A stretch of 34,041 nucleotides of DNA. It comes from Sphingobacteriia bacterium. GTDB lineage: Bacteria > Bacteroidota > Bacteroidia > UBA7662. Shown piece by piece: positions 16,500-26,261 of the stretch. The translations under genes were made by a program, and so were the position numbers. The stretch is taken from positions 1 through 34,041 of the forward strand of contig RFMW01000212.1 of assembly GCA_009927485.1 (NCBI GenBank), given 5' to 3'. The notes under the pieces were generated by a model, which was not told the DNA's origin, did not search any database, and saw only the letters and a list, made by a program, of their open reading frames with translations. Every line of letters begins with the position of its first letter. The first letter of the stretch is position 1.

Positions 16500-18699
16500 A
16501 ATTAACTCCTCCGTTACAGAATGGGGTGCTTGGAATTACGTCTGCAACTTCGTCAGCGTATTCACAGTTACCAGGAGTTGCCGTATCCCACTTGATTGCG
16601 GTATTACCCGGAGCAGTAACCACAAACCTTACATTGAACAACAATCCGTTGATTGTAACCGGAGTAAGATTAAACCAGGCTGCACGGAATTGGCGTCTGG
16701 TGCTGCTGGTATAGGGTGGGTTGGCATTCAAGTTCTGAAACAAACCGCAATTGCTTAGGAATCCAGCAGAAATAGCAGGGTTAAGACTGGTCACCGCCGA
16801 AATACAACGCAGTTTCGTGCTATCGTAATCCATAGCCAGTGAAATGGCAGCTGTAGGAATTGAACCCATGGTTATGGTTACAGGGACTACGATGGTGTCA
16901 CCCACGTTACAAGAGCTGCTCAAAACAGGAATGGTTGTCACGACATTGGTACCAGTGCCTACGCATGATGCGGTAATAGGGGGAGTGCCACAGGAGGTCG
17001 TGCTAAAAGATTCTTGTGATCCATAGGCTGTCCCTACGCTATTGGTTGCATAAGCGCGCACATTGTACGTTGTGCTGGCGCTTAGTCCGGTGAGGTTGCT
17101 GGTGAAAGATCCAGTCCCTGTACCACCAGATACTGTGCTATTGGCCGTAGTTGGGTTCGCCACTGTACCATAAGCAATACCTCTTGCACTAACCGCCGCA
17201 CCTCCATCGCTGGTCACGTTACCACCTGATGTTGCAGTCGCACAAGTCACTGAGCTGGCAGCAGTGGTGGAAACCGAAGCAAGCGTCGCGGGAGGCGCAG
17301 AAGTTGTGAACGACACATTGCTACCGTAAGAAGTTCCCACTGAATTGGTTGCATAGGCACGTACATTGTAGGTTGTGCTGGCTGAAAGACCGGTAATGTT
17401 GCTGGTGAAGGCTCCAGTACCCGTTCCACCGGAAACAGTGGTATTAGCAGTTGTTGGATTGGCTGCCGTACCATAGGCAACACCGCGAGCGGTAACCGAA
17501 GCATTTCCATCGCTGGTTACATTGCCCCCACTCACTGCGGAAGACGAGGTAATGGAACTGATGGCGGTGGTGGTCACGGTTGGGGCAACTTGTTGTACTG
17601 CCGTGGTAAATGTTAATTCATTACCATAAGCCGTGCCTGCGCTGTTGGTAGCATAAGCACGAACAAAATAAGCCGTTGAGGCACTAAGTCCTGTGATGCT
17701 GGAGGTAAAAGCACCCGTTCCAGTGCCGTTGCTAGTCACCGTTCCGGATACTGTAGGATTGGCTGAGGTTCCGTAAGCGACACCACGTGCGGTGACCGAA
17801 GCACCACCATCGTTGGTAATGTTCCCGCCCGATGAGGCGGTGCTGGCCGTAATTCCAGTTACAGCTGTGGTCGTTAAAGTGGCCGTACATGGGTTAAATT
17901 GAAGCGTGCCGTTGCACACAAACAATGAGGCCGGGCCGTTAGGAGTTCCTGAAGGAATCGTTACACCACCAGCAGGACCAGCAGGACCTTGAGGGCCAGC
18001 AGGACCTTGAGCACCGGCGGGGCCTTGAGGACCAGCAGGACCTTGAGCGCCTTGAGCACCGGCGGGGCCTTGTGGGCCAGCAGGGCCTTGGGCACCAGGG
18101 GCACCGTCGTTACCGGCAGGACCTTGTGGACCGGCAGGACCTTGTGGACCGGCAGGACCTTGGGCACCGGGAGCACCGGGAGCACCTTGTGAGCCGGCAG
18201 GACCGGCAGGGCCTTGGGCGCCAGGAGTACCGTTATTACCGGCAGGGCCTTGGGGTCCAGCGGGTCCAGCAGGACCTTGTGGGCCAGGGTTTTTGGCGTA
18301 CAACGCAAACGGAACGCTTAACAATTGGGATGTGCTGGAAATACCGTAGTTGGTACCGCCCGTTAAATCGGCTTCAACTTTCAGGTAAAAAGCAGCGCTA
18401 CCCCAATTTATCCCGGCAAAAGTGCCAGATTGAGCGACCCCTCCACCAATCTCGATGCTCATCAAGCCGTTGGCATTGGTGGTTGCACTATGCCTTTCCA
18501 CATAAACAGCAGAACCGCTTGCAGAACCCGACAAAACGGATACTTTAACGCCAATGCTTTGGTTGGATAGCAATTGTCCGCTGGCGCCACGCATCACCGC
18601 TTGGTGGGTGAAGCGCTCAGGAACCTGAGCAAAAACTTGAGATGCCACCATCAGCATCATCAACATTTGCATGACAAGGATTTGTAAGCCTTTTTTCAT
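16492..18699 (-). CDS. secreted collagen-repeat / Fn3-like / cohesin-like surface protein
   Basis: 735 aa. A signal peptide ([24 protein letters not shown]) precedes the Bacteroidota collagen head domain (about 26-136; [18 protein letters not shown] to [12 protein letters not shown]). Next come 35 uninterrupted Gly-X-Y triplets (139-243), mostly GPQ/GPA/GAQ. Three Fn3-like repeats of about 95 residues follow (274-366, 373-466, 472-567), with the signature [17 protein letters not shown]. The C-terminus (about 575-735) looks cohesin-like: [45 protein letters not shown]. No T9SS sorting domain is seen, so how it leaves the cell is open. The repeats suggest a stalk. A GC hairpin terminator follows. 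Upstream, 46 bases away, is the dockerin/T9SS gene, probably in one unit. Function is inferred from architecture only. Confidence 0.85.
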   Translation of the reverse strand: MKKGLQILVMQMLMMLMVASQVFAQVPERFTHQAVMRGASGQLLSNQSIGVKVSVLSGSASGSAVYVERHSATTNANGLMSIEIGGGVAQSGTFAGINWGSAAFYLKVEADLTGGTNYGISSTSQLLSVPFALYAKNPGPQGPAGPAGPQGPAGNNGTPGAQGPAGPAGSQGAPGAPGAQGPAGPQGPAGPQGPAGNDGAPGAQGPAGPQGPAGAQGAQGPAGPQGPAGAQGPAGPQGPAGPAGGVTIPSGTPNGPASLFVCNGTLQFNPCTATLTTTAVTGITASTASSGGNITNDGGASVTARGVAYGTSANPTVSGTVTSNGTGTGAFTSSITGLSASTAYFVRAYATNSAGTAYGNELTFTTAVQQVAPTVTTTAISSITSSSAVSGGNVTSDGNASVTARGVAYGTAANPTTANTTVSGGTGTGAFTSNITGLSASTTYNVRAYATNSVGTSYGSNVSFTTSAPPATLASVSTTAASSVTCATATSGGNVTSDGGAAVSARGIAYGTVANPTTANSTVSGGTGTGSFTSNLTGLSASTTYNVRAYATNSVGTAYGSQESFSTTSCGTPPITASCVGTGTNVVTTIPVLSSSCNVGDTIVVPVTITMGSIPTAAISLAMDYDSTKLRCISAVTSLNPAISAGFLSNCGLFQNLNANPPYTSSTRRQFRAAWFNLTPVTINGLLFNVRFVVTAPGNTAIKWDTATPGNCEYADEVADVIPSTPFCNGGVNCP
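16999..17880 (-). repeat. three Fn3-like repeats (about 280 bp each)
   Basis: Repeat copies at 17602-17880, 17302-17583 and 16999-17286 encode near-identical 93-96-residue modules with short linkers. The two copies at lower coordinates are the most alike (SGGTGTG, TNSVGT), which suggests recent internal duplication. Confidence 0.85.
17971..18285 (-). repeat. collagen Gly-X-Y repeat tract, 35 triplets
   Basis: 315 bases encode 35 consecutive GXY triplets rich in Pro, Gln and Ala, with single GNN, GTP, GSQ and GND variants. The DNA consists of 9-bp and 18-bp near-repeats, so length variation between strains is likely. Confidence 0.93.
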
Positions 18700-18745
18700 G
18701 AGTTTGGATTTTAAGGGGTGTTGGTTGGTTTATGGATAGATAATT

Positions 18746-20119
18746 TTATTTGATTTTGTTGAATTTGAGGCGAGTAGAGAACTCTTGGTTGCTGCTTACA
18801 AAATTGAGAGCAACGTGATATTGTCCCTCTGCCCATGCGTTGCTTTCTAGGTCGATTTCTTGGTTGCCGCTTGAGGCAATGAAATAGGTGGCTTGATTCA
18901 CAATTCGGCCGCTCAAATCGGTAACAGTCACAGACAAATCACCGGGGAAAGGAAGGCGTACCGATAAGAAGGCGTTTGCATTGGTTGGATTGGGATAAAC
19001 CACCGCCTGCCATGATGAAGAATTGTTACGATTCTGCAACCTTGGCGCAGATAGCATGAAATCTCCGTAGGATACAGCCCAAGCATCGGCCAATTCGCTG
19101 TATTTGCCCATGGACAATTCTCCTTCGCCATTTCCTGATAATTGAAGGAACAACAAAGGCTCGCCGTCACGGACCTGGAATGGCTCAAGAGAATACCACC
19201 CCATGCGCAGTTGGCGGCCTTCTTGTTTGTAAATCAAATCGGCGTTTGAAGCTTCGCCACCCATCCGAATGCCTTGAACACTAAGCCCTTCTGGGATTTC
19301 TAAATCAAGACTCACAGCGCCTAAGTCATAAGAACCCTGTGCATAGACTGGCCATTCGATAATACCGTTGGAGGCCTGAAGTGTACCTTTGGGATCGAGG
19401 TTGATCCATTGTTGACGAAGATTAATGTCCGGGGTATAGGTTCCGTTTACATCACCATATACGAGGGCAAGATTGCTTTCTTGCAATTCTTGGCCGCTAT
19501 TGATTTGTTTGCTGCTTGGCAAATCATAGGCCCAGTCTCCTACCGAAAAACTGTTATCCGAGCCTACATAGCGACGGTGCACCAACAATGCGTCTGTTCC
19601 GTTGATAATATTGGTACCATTGACATCGCCAGCCCGAAAATTAATTCCTGTCAGGGTGGTCATTACGTTAAAATGCCTCTTCATGATGAGAGCATCGCTG
19701 GAGTTTACGGCACCCAAACCTCCCCAAGGCTTGTTGGTGGTAGCTGTCATCTGATAAATCCCTTGGGGGATACCGCTGAATAAATAGGCCCCGTTGGCGT
19801 CGGTTCTGGCGGTGTCCACCAATTGCCCGTTGGCAAGGAGGTTAATGCGGGTGTTGGTCATTGGGGTTCTGGCCGTATTGGCATAACGCAACAGGCCCGC
19901 CAAACGCGCCCCATATATTTCTACAGGGATTTGCACACCATAAGAAACTCGACCTGCAGAAACGCTGGTTTGTTCCACCGAAAGCTGGGCATTGCTGAAG
20001 CTCATGGAGCCGTAACCTGCAATGGTCACATCTCCTCCGCTCGACAAAATAGCTGATTGGGCTAAAGCCTGAACAGATAAAACCGCAAAAAAGAGCGTAG
20101 AATATAGGGTTTTCCTCAT
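18746..20119 (-). CDS. secreted protein with dockerin-like repeats and T9SS type A sorting domain
   Basis: 457 aa from the ATG giving MRKTLYSTLF; the longer track start lies before the -7 box. Signal peptide 1-20 (ending ALAQ). A carboxypeptidase-regulatory/prealbumin-like module (about 75-134) ends TDANGAYLFSGIPQGIYQMTA. Two dockerin-type segments follow: GAVNSSDALIMKRHF (136-150) and GDVNGTNIINGTDALLVHRR (164-183). The second has calcium-loop-like D/N spacing. A cohesin-like beta domain (about 247-355; VYAQGSYDLGAVSLDLEIP) comes next. The C-terminal T9SS type A domain runs from VVYPNPTNANAFLSVRL with DLSGRIV to the end (374-457). It is exported by Sec, then T9SS, to the surface or medium. 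The exact role is unknown. It has its own -7 box. Confidence 0.86.
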   Translation of the reverse strand: MRKTLYSTLFFAVLSVQALAQSAILSSGGDVTIAGYGSMSFSNAQLSVEQTSVSAGRVSYGVQIPVEIYGARLAGLLRYANTARTPMTNTRINLLANGQLVDTARTDANGAYLFSGIPQGIYQMTATTNKPWGGLGAVNSSDALIMKRHFNVMTTLTGINFRAGDVNGTNIINGTDALLVHRRYVGSDNSFSVGDWAYDLPSSKQINSGQELQESNLALVYGDVNGTYTPDINLRQQWINLDPKGTLQASNGIIEWPVYAQGSYDLGAVSLDLEIPEGLSVQGIRMGGEASNADLIYKQEGRQLRMGWYSLEPFQVRDGEPLLFLQLSGNGEGELSMGKYSELADAWAVSYGDFMLSAPRLQNRNNSSSWQAVVYPNPTNANAFLSVRLPFPGDLSVTVTDLSGRIVNQATYFIASSGNQEIDLESNAWAEGQYHVALNFVSSNQEFSTRLKFNKIK

Positions 20120-20138
20120 GACGTAGGGTTTATCAGAC

Positions 20139-20146
20139 CAAATATA
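20139..20146 (-). promoter_or_regulatory. -7 box (TATATTTG) for the dockerin/T9SS gene
   Basis: The minus strand reads TATATTTG, 19 bases before the ATG at 20119. It probably also serves the collagen-like gene, which shows no box of its own. Confidence 0.55.
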
Positions 20147-20183
20147 AATATTTCTATTCGAAAATCCACACGATTTCCACATT

Positions 20184-20729
20184 TTATGAAAATTTTACAA
20201 GGACTTGTCCTTTCTCCACCGCCTCTCCGGGTTGAATAACGAGAGCAATAACCTTGCTATCCGATTGTGCGCGCAGTACATTCTCCATTTTCATGGATTC
20301 CAGCACCAAAATTGGGTCGCCCGATTGCAATAACTGGCCCTCGGTGACCAAAACCCGCAGGACAAGTCCGGGCATTGGGGCCTTGAGGGCTGTTTGCTTG
20401 CGGTCCTTGGTTCCGGCGCCTTGAACGCCGGCGAGTAGCAATTCTCGCTTGTTCTTGATGGGTAAGCGGTAACGAATGCTGTTAATCCTCAAAAGGAGTT
20501 CACCTTCCTCCGTTCGTTGCAGATGCTCTAAACGAATAGAACGCCCATTAATCAACAAATGAAGGCTTTGACCCGTACCCGGTGAGGTGTCAACATCAAT
20601 ACCCTGATTTCGACCTTGTATAAAAAGGCGACCTGCCGAATCCACAGAAAGCTGAACCTCCACGCCCTCCCAAAGGATTTGATAGGGCGCCAAATCACCC
20701 TCCTCCGCTTTCATGGCTAAATTCTTCAT
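20184..20729 (-). CDS. biotin carboxyl carrier protein of an acyl-CoA carboxylase
   Basis: 181 aa. The C-terminal biotinyl/lipoyl domain (about 114-181) contains APMPGLVLRVLVTEGQ and the biotinylation motif ESMKMEN, with Lys147 as the attachment site. The N-terminal 100 residues are a beta-rich segment of the kind found in the stand-alone carrier subunits of Bacteroidota acetyl/propionyl-CoA carboxylases. No carboxylase or carboxyltransferase subunit lies next to it here, so the partner is not identified. It is divergent from the M1 aminopeptidase across 38 bases. Confidence 0.9.
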   Translation of the reverse strand: MKNLAMKAEEGDLAPYQILWEGVEVQLSVDSAGRLFIQGRNQGIDVDTSPGTGQSLHLLINGRSIRLEHLQRTEEGELLLRINSIRYRLPIKNKRELLLAGVQGAGTKDRKQTALKAPMPGLVLRVLVTEGQLLQSGDPILVLESMKMENVLRAQSDSKVIALVIQPGEAVEKGQVLVKFS

Positions 20730-20736
20730 AAGTTTG
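20729..20736 (+). promoter_or_regulatory. -7 box (TAAGTTTG) for the M1 aminopeptidase
   Basis: A perfect TAnnTTTG lies 31 bases before the ATG at 20768. It overlaps the first base of the divergent biotin-carrier gene. No clear -33. Confidence 0.45.
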
Positions 20737-20767
20737 CGAAAATAAGCCCAGCAACCACAATTTCCCG

Positions 20768-23296
20768 ATGAAAACCAACTTGTTATTCTGCATTGCGGCC
20801 TTAGTCGTAACAGCCTGCACCCACAGGTCCATTCCGACGGCCAAGCCTACGGGGGCAAGCCCATTTTCTGAAAACGTGGCCACCTTAAGCGCTATCCAAA
20901 ACGATACAACCCCCGCATGGGCTCAATGGTACCGGGCATCCAGGCCCCTGGATTTCCGCTTGGTTCACACCAAGCTTGATCTCAAACCCCTCTTCGAGAC
21001 CGCTCAATTGGAAGGCAAAGCATGGATCCGCATGCAGGTTGGATTTTATCCCGTTCAAAGTGTTGACTTGGATGCCCAAGGTTTTACCATCCGTCGGTTA
21101 GCCATGCGTACCCTCGATGCGGATTCAAACCGCTGGATTGAGCTGCCCTATCGCTACAACCGCAAAGTGGTTTCGGCCAAATTGCCCAAAACCCTGGCGG
21201 GCGGAACCGCCCTGGAGATTCATATGGACTACCTCGCCTCTCCGGATTCCTTGAATGCCGGGGCGGGATCTGCGGCAATCCAAGGTGAAAAGGGCCTGTA
21301 CTTCATCCGTCCCGATTCGGTTTACCCCGATAAGCCCCTTCAAGTTTGGACCCAAGGCGAAACGGATCATAATTCTTGTTGGTTCCCCACCATCGACGCC
21401 CCTAACCAGAAAATGACCCAGGAAATATCGATTCGGGTAGATACGGCCATGGTGACCCTTTCCAACGGAATCATGGTGAGGTCCACTCAGCATGAAGACG
21501 GAACCCGAACAGATACCTGGTCGCATCATCTACCGCACGCACCCTACCTGGCCATGATTGCGGCGGGCAAATTCTCGGTGACCAAGGATACGTGGAGAAA
21601 TATTCCGGTGCATTATTATGTAGAGCCCCAATATGCGCCCTTGGCAGCTCGAATATTCCACCGGACCCCCGATATGCTTGATTATTACTCCAAAGTTCTT
21701 GGGGTGGACTATCCTTGGTCGAGCTACCATCAAATTGCCGTGAGGGATTTCGTTTCCGGAGCGATGGAAAATACCGGGGCGGTTGTGTTTGGTCAATGGG
21801 CCCAACGAAGCGCCAGGGAATTGGTCGATGGATCCGCAGAAGGCACGGTGGCCCACGAAATGTTCCATCATTGGTTTGGCGACCTGGTCACCTGCGAGAG
21901 TTGGAGCAACCTTAGCCTCAACGAATCCTTTGCCACGTACGGGACACCGCTGTGGTACGAACACGCTTACGGTCGAGAAGAGGCCGACGCGGCCTTGGAG
22001 GGCAACCTGCGTGATTATTTGGCAGAATCCCGCCGCAAACAAGTGGATCTTATCCGGTATTATTACGAAGACAATGAGGATATGTTTGATCGGCACAGCT
22101 ATGCCAAGGGGGCGAGAGTTCTTCATATGTTACGAAATGAGATTGGCGACAAGGCCTTCTTCGAGTCCCTTCGCTTGTACCTCACCAAGCACCGCTTCAA
22201 AGCAGCAGAAATTCATGATTTCCGTATCGTTTGCGAAGAGGTCACTGGAAGGGATTTGCAGGTTTTCTTTAACCAGTGGTTCTTGTCCAAGGGGCACCCT
22301 GTGCTTACGATGAAATACCGTTATGACCAAGACGCTAAACAATGTGTTTTCAATATTTCCCAGAAACACAGCGCCATTCCGGGCAAGCTCTTTTCCTTGC
22401 CGATTCAGCTTGAATTTTACTTTTACGATTCATCGACTTCCCGGCGAATCGTCCTCGACAAGCAAGAACAAGAATTTCGTTTTGATTTGCCTCAGCCGGT
22501 ATGGACAGGGCATGATTTGGGGAGAATTCTCTTGTGCGAATACGACGATCAACGAACTTTTGAAGAATTTGTTTTGCAATTCAAGGGGGGGCTTTTTTAC
22601 TACGATCGCAAAAGGGCGCTTGAACAACTTCTTCGCAATCCACTATTCTTTGGGGCCTGGAACGATCCCTCCAAGGTCACCGAGGCCATGGAATACCAAA
22701 ACATTGTTACTCGCGCCTTGCGGGACCCTTCCCCGGTTATCCGATCCTTGGCGGCAGAATCCATTCCCGTTCATGTGCTAAAGCAAGATTTTCTGCTTTA
22801 TAAGCTGCTCGGTAAAACCGTGGAGTCCGATACTCGATCCTCCGTTCGCCAAAAGGCGCTGATCAAACTCCTTGAAGTCTCGGACTCTGGCAAAGCCTTG
22901 GAAGCAGGGTGGTTGGAGCAGGTACTGAGCAAAGACTCCTCGTTGCTCGTTGCAGCGGCTGGCTTGAAGGGTTTGGTCAAAGACCAAGCAGCTAAAGCGC
23001 TCGCCACCGCGCGAAGCCTCGAAAGCGAACCCACCATGGTCGGTGCCTTATTAGATTTTTATGCCCAGCACGGGGAAAGCCAAGACCTCTCCTTTATAGA
23101 AAAATCATTGTTACAGTTAAGAGACGCTCGTTCCCAGCGCCAATACGCGATATGGCTCAAGGCCTATAACAAAGCCGTGATGAGGCTGGACCAAAAAAGT
23201 CGGGGCATAACCCTTTACGAAAAATTATCGCAACACCCTTCGGGTAGAATTCGTGCCATCGCGGCAGAACAAAGGCTGGATTTGGATAGCAAGTAG
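20768..23296 (+). CDS. M1-family metallo-aminopeptidase, predicted lipoprotein
   Basis: 842 aa zinc aminopeptidase. The lipobox is LVVTAC with Cys17, so it is probably anchored in a membrane facing the periplasm or surface. The N-terminal beta domain is followed by the substrate motif GAMEN (331-335), the zinc site HEMFH (363-367) with third ligand Glu386 in NESFATY, and the transition-state Tyr445 in DRHSYAKGARV. All catalytic residues are present. The C-terminal 200 residues are helical and HEAT-like (for example RALRDPSPVIRSLAAESI). This is a common form in Bacteroidota, likely acting in peptide scavenging. It is convergent with the SprT-like gene, with 21 bases between and no terminator. 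Confidence 0.95.
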   Translation: MKTNLLFCIAALVVTACTHRSIPTAKPTGASPFSENVATLSAIQNDTTPAWAQWYRASRPLDFRLVHTKLDLKPLFETAQLEGKAWIRMQVGFYPVQSVDLDAQGFTIRRLAMRTLDADSNRWIELPYRYNRKVVSAKLPKTLAGGTALEIHMDYLASPDSLNAGAGSAAIQGEKGLYFIRPDSVYPDKPLQVWTQGETDHNSCWFPTIDAPNQKMTQEISIRVDTAMVTLSNGIMVRSTQHEDGTRTDTWSHHLPHAPYLAMIAAGKFSVTKDTWRNIPVHYYVEPQYAPLAARIFHRTPDMLDYYSKVLGVDYPWSSYHQIAVRDFVSGAMENTGAVVFGQWAQRSARELVDGSAEGTVAHEMFHHWFGDLVTCESWSNLSLNESFATYGTPLWYEHAYGREEADAALEGNLRDYLAESRRKQVDLIRYYYEDNEDMFDRHSYAKGARVLHMLRNEIGDKAFFESLRLYLTKHRFKAAEIHDFRIVCEEVTGRDLQVFFNQWFLSKGHPVLTMKYRYDQDAKQCVFNISQKHSAIPGKLFSLPIQLEFYFYDSSTSRRIVLDKQEQEFRFDLPQPVWTGHDLGRILLCEYDDQRTFEEFVLQFKGGLFYYDRKRALEQLLRNPLFFGAWNDPSKVTEAMEYQNIVTRALRDPSPVIRSLAAESIPVHVLKQDFLLYKLLGKTVESDTRSSVRQKALIKLLEVSDSGKALEAGWLEQVLSKDSSLLVAAAGLKGLVKDQAAKALATARSLESEPTMVGALLDFYAQHGESQDLSFIEKSLLQLRDARSQRQYAIWLKAYNKAVMRLDQKSRGITLYEKLSQHPSGRIRAIAAEQRLDLDSK

Positions 23297-23317
23297 AATC
23301 ACCAGCATGCGCATCGG

Positions 23318-23980
23318 TCATACTTGCAACGGCATGACCATCAGGCTTTGGTGAATAAGGTACGTCTCTCGCCCGGGGAGGCGAAGGCAGCGGTATCGAG
23401 TGCGGCCTTTAGGGCCTTTGAGAAAGGTCATACCGGCTTTGGTGCGGAAACGCACACCCTCTTTCAATTGCTCCAGCGGGTACCAGCCCTCTTCTTGTCC
23501 TTCGTATTTCCGAAGCCATTCCATCAATTCCGGTTGTGCACAGCCCGAAACTTGAGGGTTTCGCATGGCTTTTCGAAGCGGCCCGTGCATGGCCTCCGGA
23601 AAAAATCCGCGTTGGATGGCCCCGTTAACCAGGCTTGCATACGCTTTGGCCCATTCGGCTCCATGAATTGCAACGCGGGGGCCGTAATCCACCCAATTCA
23701 ACAAATGCGCATATTCATGAAGAAAGATGAGCAGAAAACTTAGGGGCCTAAGGTTGTAATTCAGTGTGATGACGTGGCCTCTTCCTTTCCACGGTGGACG
23801 GTAATCCGCAAATTTGGAACTTCGTTCTTGAGTGATTAGCAATTCAACACCATGAACAATCAATAGCTGTGCAACCCACACAGCGGCCTCCTCGCTCATG
23901 TACGGCTTAAGCTGCTGAATAAGGGGGGTTAGAAGGACCCGGTTTTGATAATTAGGTACGCGGGTCAAATCAATAAACAA
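23318..23980 (-). CDS. SprT-like zinc metalloprotease-fold protein
   Basis: 220 aa. The zinc motif is LIFLHEYAHLLNW (H88, E89, H92) with a downstream HGAEWAKAY that supplies the third ligand in SprT-like proteins. ITLNYNLRPLSFLL before it is the usual family lead-in. The start is a TTG that overlaps the feoB stop by 16 bases. The first in-frame ATG (23899) would cut off LTPLIQQLKPY, which looks like the family's first helix, so TTG is preferred with reservation. The C-terminus (KAGMTFLKGPKGRTRYRCL) resembles the small zinc-ribbon-like end of Bacteroidota SprT proteins without its cysteines. It is the last gene after feoAB; any link to iron uptake is unsupported. Confidence 0.8.
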   Translation of the reverse strand: MFIDLTRVPNYQNRVLLTPLIQQLKPYMSEEAAVWVAQLLIVHGVELLITQERSSKFADYRPPWKGRGHVITLNYNLRPLSFLLIFLHEYAHLLNWVDYGPRVAIHGAEWAKAYASLVNGAIQRGFFPEAMHGPLRKAMRNPQVSGCAQPELMEWLRKYEGQEEGWYPLEQLKEGVRFRTKAGMTFLKGPKGRTRYRCLRLPGRETYLIHQSLMVMPLQV

Positions 23981-25959
23981 AGGCGATAAACCAAAAATGA
24001 GCCCGCATAGGCCAGGAAACTAAGGTATGCAAGTTGAAGCATCGGCCATTTCCAGGATTTGGTTTCCATACGCGTCGCGGCAATGGTGCTCATGCATTGC
24101 AAGGCAAAGGCATAAAAAATTAACAAGGACCAGACCGTTGCGGAATCAAACATGGGTTGTTGGGTACCGGCCTTGAGGTCAGCGTCCATCCTTTCTTTCA
24201 GCCTCTTTCCGGTATGGGGATCATCCGGATCTCCTTCGAGCCCGTAAATGGTAGCCATGGTGCCCACAAATACCTCCCTTGCCGCAAAGGAAGTTACAAG
24301 AGCAATTCCTATTTTCCAATCAAAGCCCAAAGGCTCCACCACGGGCTCCAGGGCTCTTCCTAGGACGCCGGCATAGCTTTGTTCCAGCGGCGGGGCTTCT
24401 TCTTGGCCACGGAGGGTGGCCATCATGTTGTTTCTTGGACCGAATGAAGACAATGCCCACAACAACACCGAAACCAAAACAATCACCTTACCGGCGCCTT
24501 GAACAAAATTAACACAATACCTTGCGGGCACCTGCCATAAATTGCGGGAAACTGGCCATTGATAGGGGGCAATTTCAAGCATAAAATAGGACTGGCCTTT
24601 GGGCTTGATACAATACTTCATCACCAACGCAGAGCCTATGGCCGCCACGACGCCCAAAAGGTACAGCCCCATCATGGTTAGACCTTGAAGGCTAAAAATA
24701 CCCAACCAATATCCGCCCGGCACGGCGAACTGGATCAGCAGCGCATAAACCGGAAGCCTGGCGCTGCAGCTCATGAGGGGCAACACCATGATGGTGGCCA
24801 TTCTTTCTTTCCAAGATACAATGTTACGGGTCGCCGTGATCGAAGGTACAGCGCAGGCAAAGCCCCCAATCATCGGCACGATTGACTTCCCGTTAAGGCC
24901 AATCGATTTCAAGCCATGATCCATCAAGTAGCTGACCCTCGACATGTAACCGCTTTCTTCAAGCACCACCAAAAAGAAAAACAAGAGAAAGATCTGCGGC
25001 ACAAAAACCAGAACGCCGCTAATCCCCGGTATCAGCCCTTGCACCAAAAACCTTGACCATCCGGGGTAATGTGATTGCAGGGCCTGCTGGGTGTAATCTG
25101 CGGCCCATAACATCATACTTTCGATCCCGTCCATGGGGTAAGAGGCCCAAGCGAACAGGGCCTGAAACATCAGGGACATCACCGCCACAAAAACCGCATA
25201 GCCCCAGAATGGATGCAACAGTACCCTATCCATCGAATTCGGCAAGGCGGGTTTGGCTTTGGTTTCGTGAACCGGACAGGATTTAAGCTGAGCCGCAATG
25301 AGGCTGTAGCGCTCCACGGTTTCCTTGGAATGTTGCCGACGAATTTCTTCTTGACGAGCAGGAGGCGATGAGGCTTCGGGGGAATCGTATAACTGCTTCC
25401 ACTGATCGGCAGGAGACGGTCCTGCACCTCGTTGGCCAACCGCATAGGCCTCCAATGGCTTACGGATTGCCCGTTGAATTTCTGGCAATCCTCTACCCTT
25501 GCGGGCATCGGCAGCCACGGCAACCAAACCAAGTTCATCGGAAAACCACTGGATCACGCCCTTAAGGTTTGGGCTGCTTACGCGATCGGCCTTGTTCAAT
25601 ACCACCAACATGGGCAGATTGAGATCGCGGATTTGACTGATCAAGAGCATGCTTCGAAACAGGTTCGAGGCATCGAGCACCAACAAAATCAGGGTAGGTG
25701 TTTGCGATTCCAAGGAGGCCTGGATCAGCTCACGGCAGGCGACCTTTTCGTCTTCGGATTGCGGATACAAGCTGTAGGTCCCGGGAAGGTCCACCAAATC
25801 AGCCATAACGCCGTTGCCCAAATCCAAGGTGGATTGAAGGCTCTCTACGGTAACGCCCGGAAAATTCGCTGTTTTTTGGTGCAAACCCGAAAGGGCATTG
25901 AACAGGGTGCTTTTGCCGGAATTGGGATTTCCTGCAACGTAGATTCTACGCCGCATCAT
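23965..25959 (-). CDS. feoB: ferrous iron transport protein B
   Basis: 664 aa inner-membrane Fe(II) transporter with a cytosolic G domain. G1 is GNPNSGKS (10-17), G3 DLPG (57-60) and G4 NKAD (122-125). The membrane region begins around residue 257 (HPFWGYAVFVAVMSLMF). It contains the gate-type segment EESGYMSRVSYLMDHGLK and GLNGKSIVPMIGGFACAVPSI. I start at the ATG overlapping the feoA stop (ATGA). The longer track ORF runs through feoA in a different frame. The final membrane segments are complete. It is translationally coupled to feoA, and SprT-like follows. Confidence 0.96.
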   Translation of the reverse strand: MMRRRIYVAGNPNSGKSTLFNALSGLHQKTANFPGVTVESLQSTLDLGNGVMADLVDLPGTYSLYPQSEDEKVACRELIQASLESQTPTLILLVLDASNLFRSMLLISQIRDLNLPMLVVLNKADRVSSPNLKGVIQWFSDELGLVAVAADARKGRGLPEIQRAIRKPLEAYAVGQRGAGPSPADQWKQLYDSPEASSPPARQEEIRRQHSKETVERYSLIAAQLKSCPVHETKAKPALPNSMDRVLLHPFWGYAVFVAVMSLMFQALFAWASYPMDGIESMMLWAADYTQQALQSHYPGWSRFLVQGLIPGISGVLVFVPQIFLLFFFLVVLEESGYMSRVSYLMDHGLKSIGLNGKSIVPMIGGFACAVPSITATRNIVSWKERMATIMVLPLMSCSARLPVYALLIQFAVPGGYWLGIFSLQGLTMMGLYLLGVVAAIGSALVMKYCIKPKGQSYFMLEIAPYQWPVSRNLWQVPARYCVNFVQGAGKVIVLVSVLLWALSSFGPRNNMMATLRGQEEAPPLEQSYAGVLGRALEPVVEPLGFDWKIGIALVTSFAAREVFVGTMATIYGLEGDPDDPHTGKRLKERMDADLKAGTQQPMFDSATVWSLLIFYAFALQCMSTIAATRMETKSWKWPMLQLAYLSFLAYAGSFLVYRLCLLI

Positions 25960-26261
25960 CCTTGCGTTGATGTTATTGCAAAAAAATCCATGTCCGCCAC
26001 GGGGGATTCTCCCCATCGAACCATAACCGCCCTGGCCTCTTCGGCCCTTAGCGCCAAGACATAGTCCGCAACCTGCAAAGCAAGAGCGTGACCACCGGAG
26101 GCCCGATGGACGATTTCCACCCATTGCCCAGGAAGGCAGCCCATTTCCATAAGCTTTAGCGATAGGTCTCCCTCAATGAGCCGGATAACCCTCAGCGGCT
26201 TGCCCATTGGCGCAGTGTTCAAATAGCCCTCAGCATTGGAGCGCCCCGGTAGATCACCCAT
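25956..26261 (-). CDS. feoA: ferrous iron transport protein A
   Basis: 101 aa SH3-like cytosolic partner of FeoB. The core runs from PLRVIRLIEGDLSLKLMEMGCLPGQWVEIVHRA to LQVADYVLALRAEEARAVMV, matching the small FeoA fold. The start MGDLPGRSNAEG is chosen because its ATG overlaps the lipoprotein stop by 8 bases. A start at MGKPLRVIRL would be nearer the usual 75-85 residues. The C-terminal tail (SPVADMDFFAITSTQG) goes a little past the fold, and its stop overlaps the feoB ATG. Confidence 0.93.
   Translation of the reverse strand: MGDLPGRSNAEGYLNTAPMGKPLRVIRLIEGDLSLKLMEMGCLPGQWVEIVHRASGGHALALQVADYVLALRAEEARAVMVRWGESPVADMDFFAITSTQG

Noticed and set aside
17970-18290. Regular short repeats that could suggest a CRISPR array
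   Set aside because: The periodicity is 9 bp in coding frame with no unique spacers; it encodes collagen triplets.
17961-18308. Long ORFs in other frames across the collagen tract (17961-18308, 17989-18192, 18072-18548)
   Set aside because: They are periodic shadows of the Gly-X-Y repeat DNA and have no start context.
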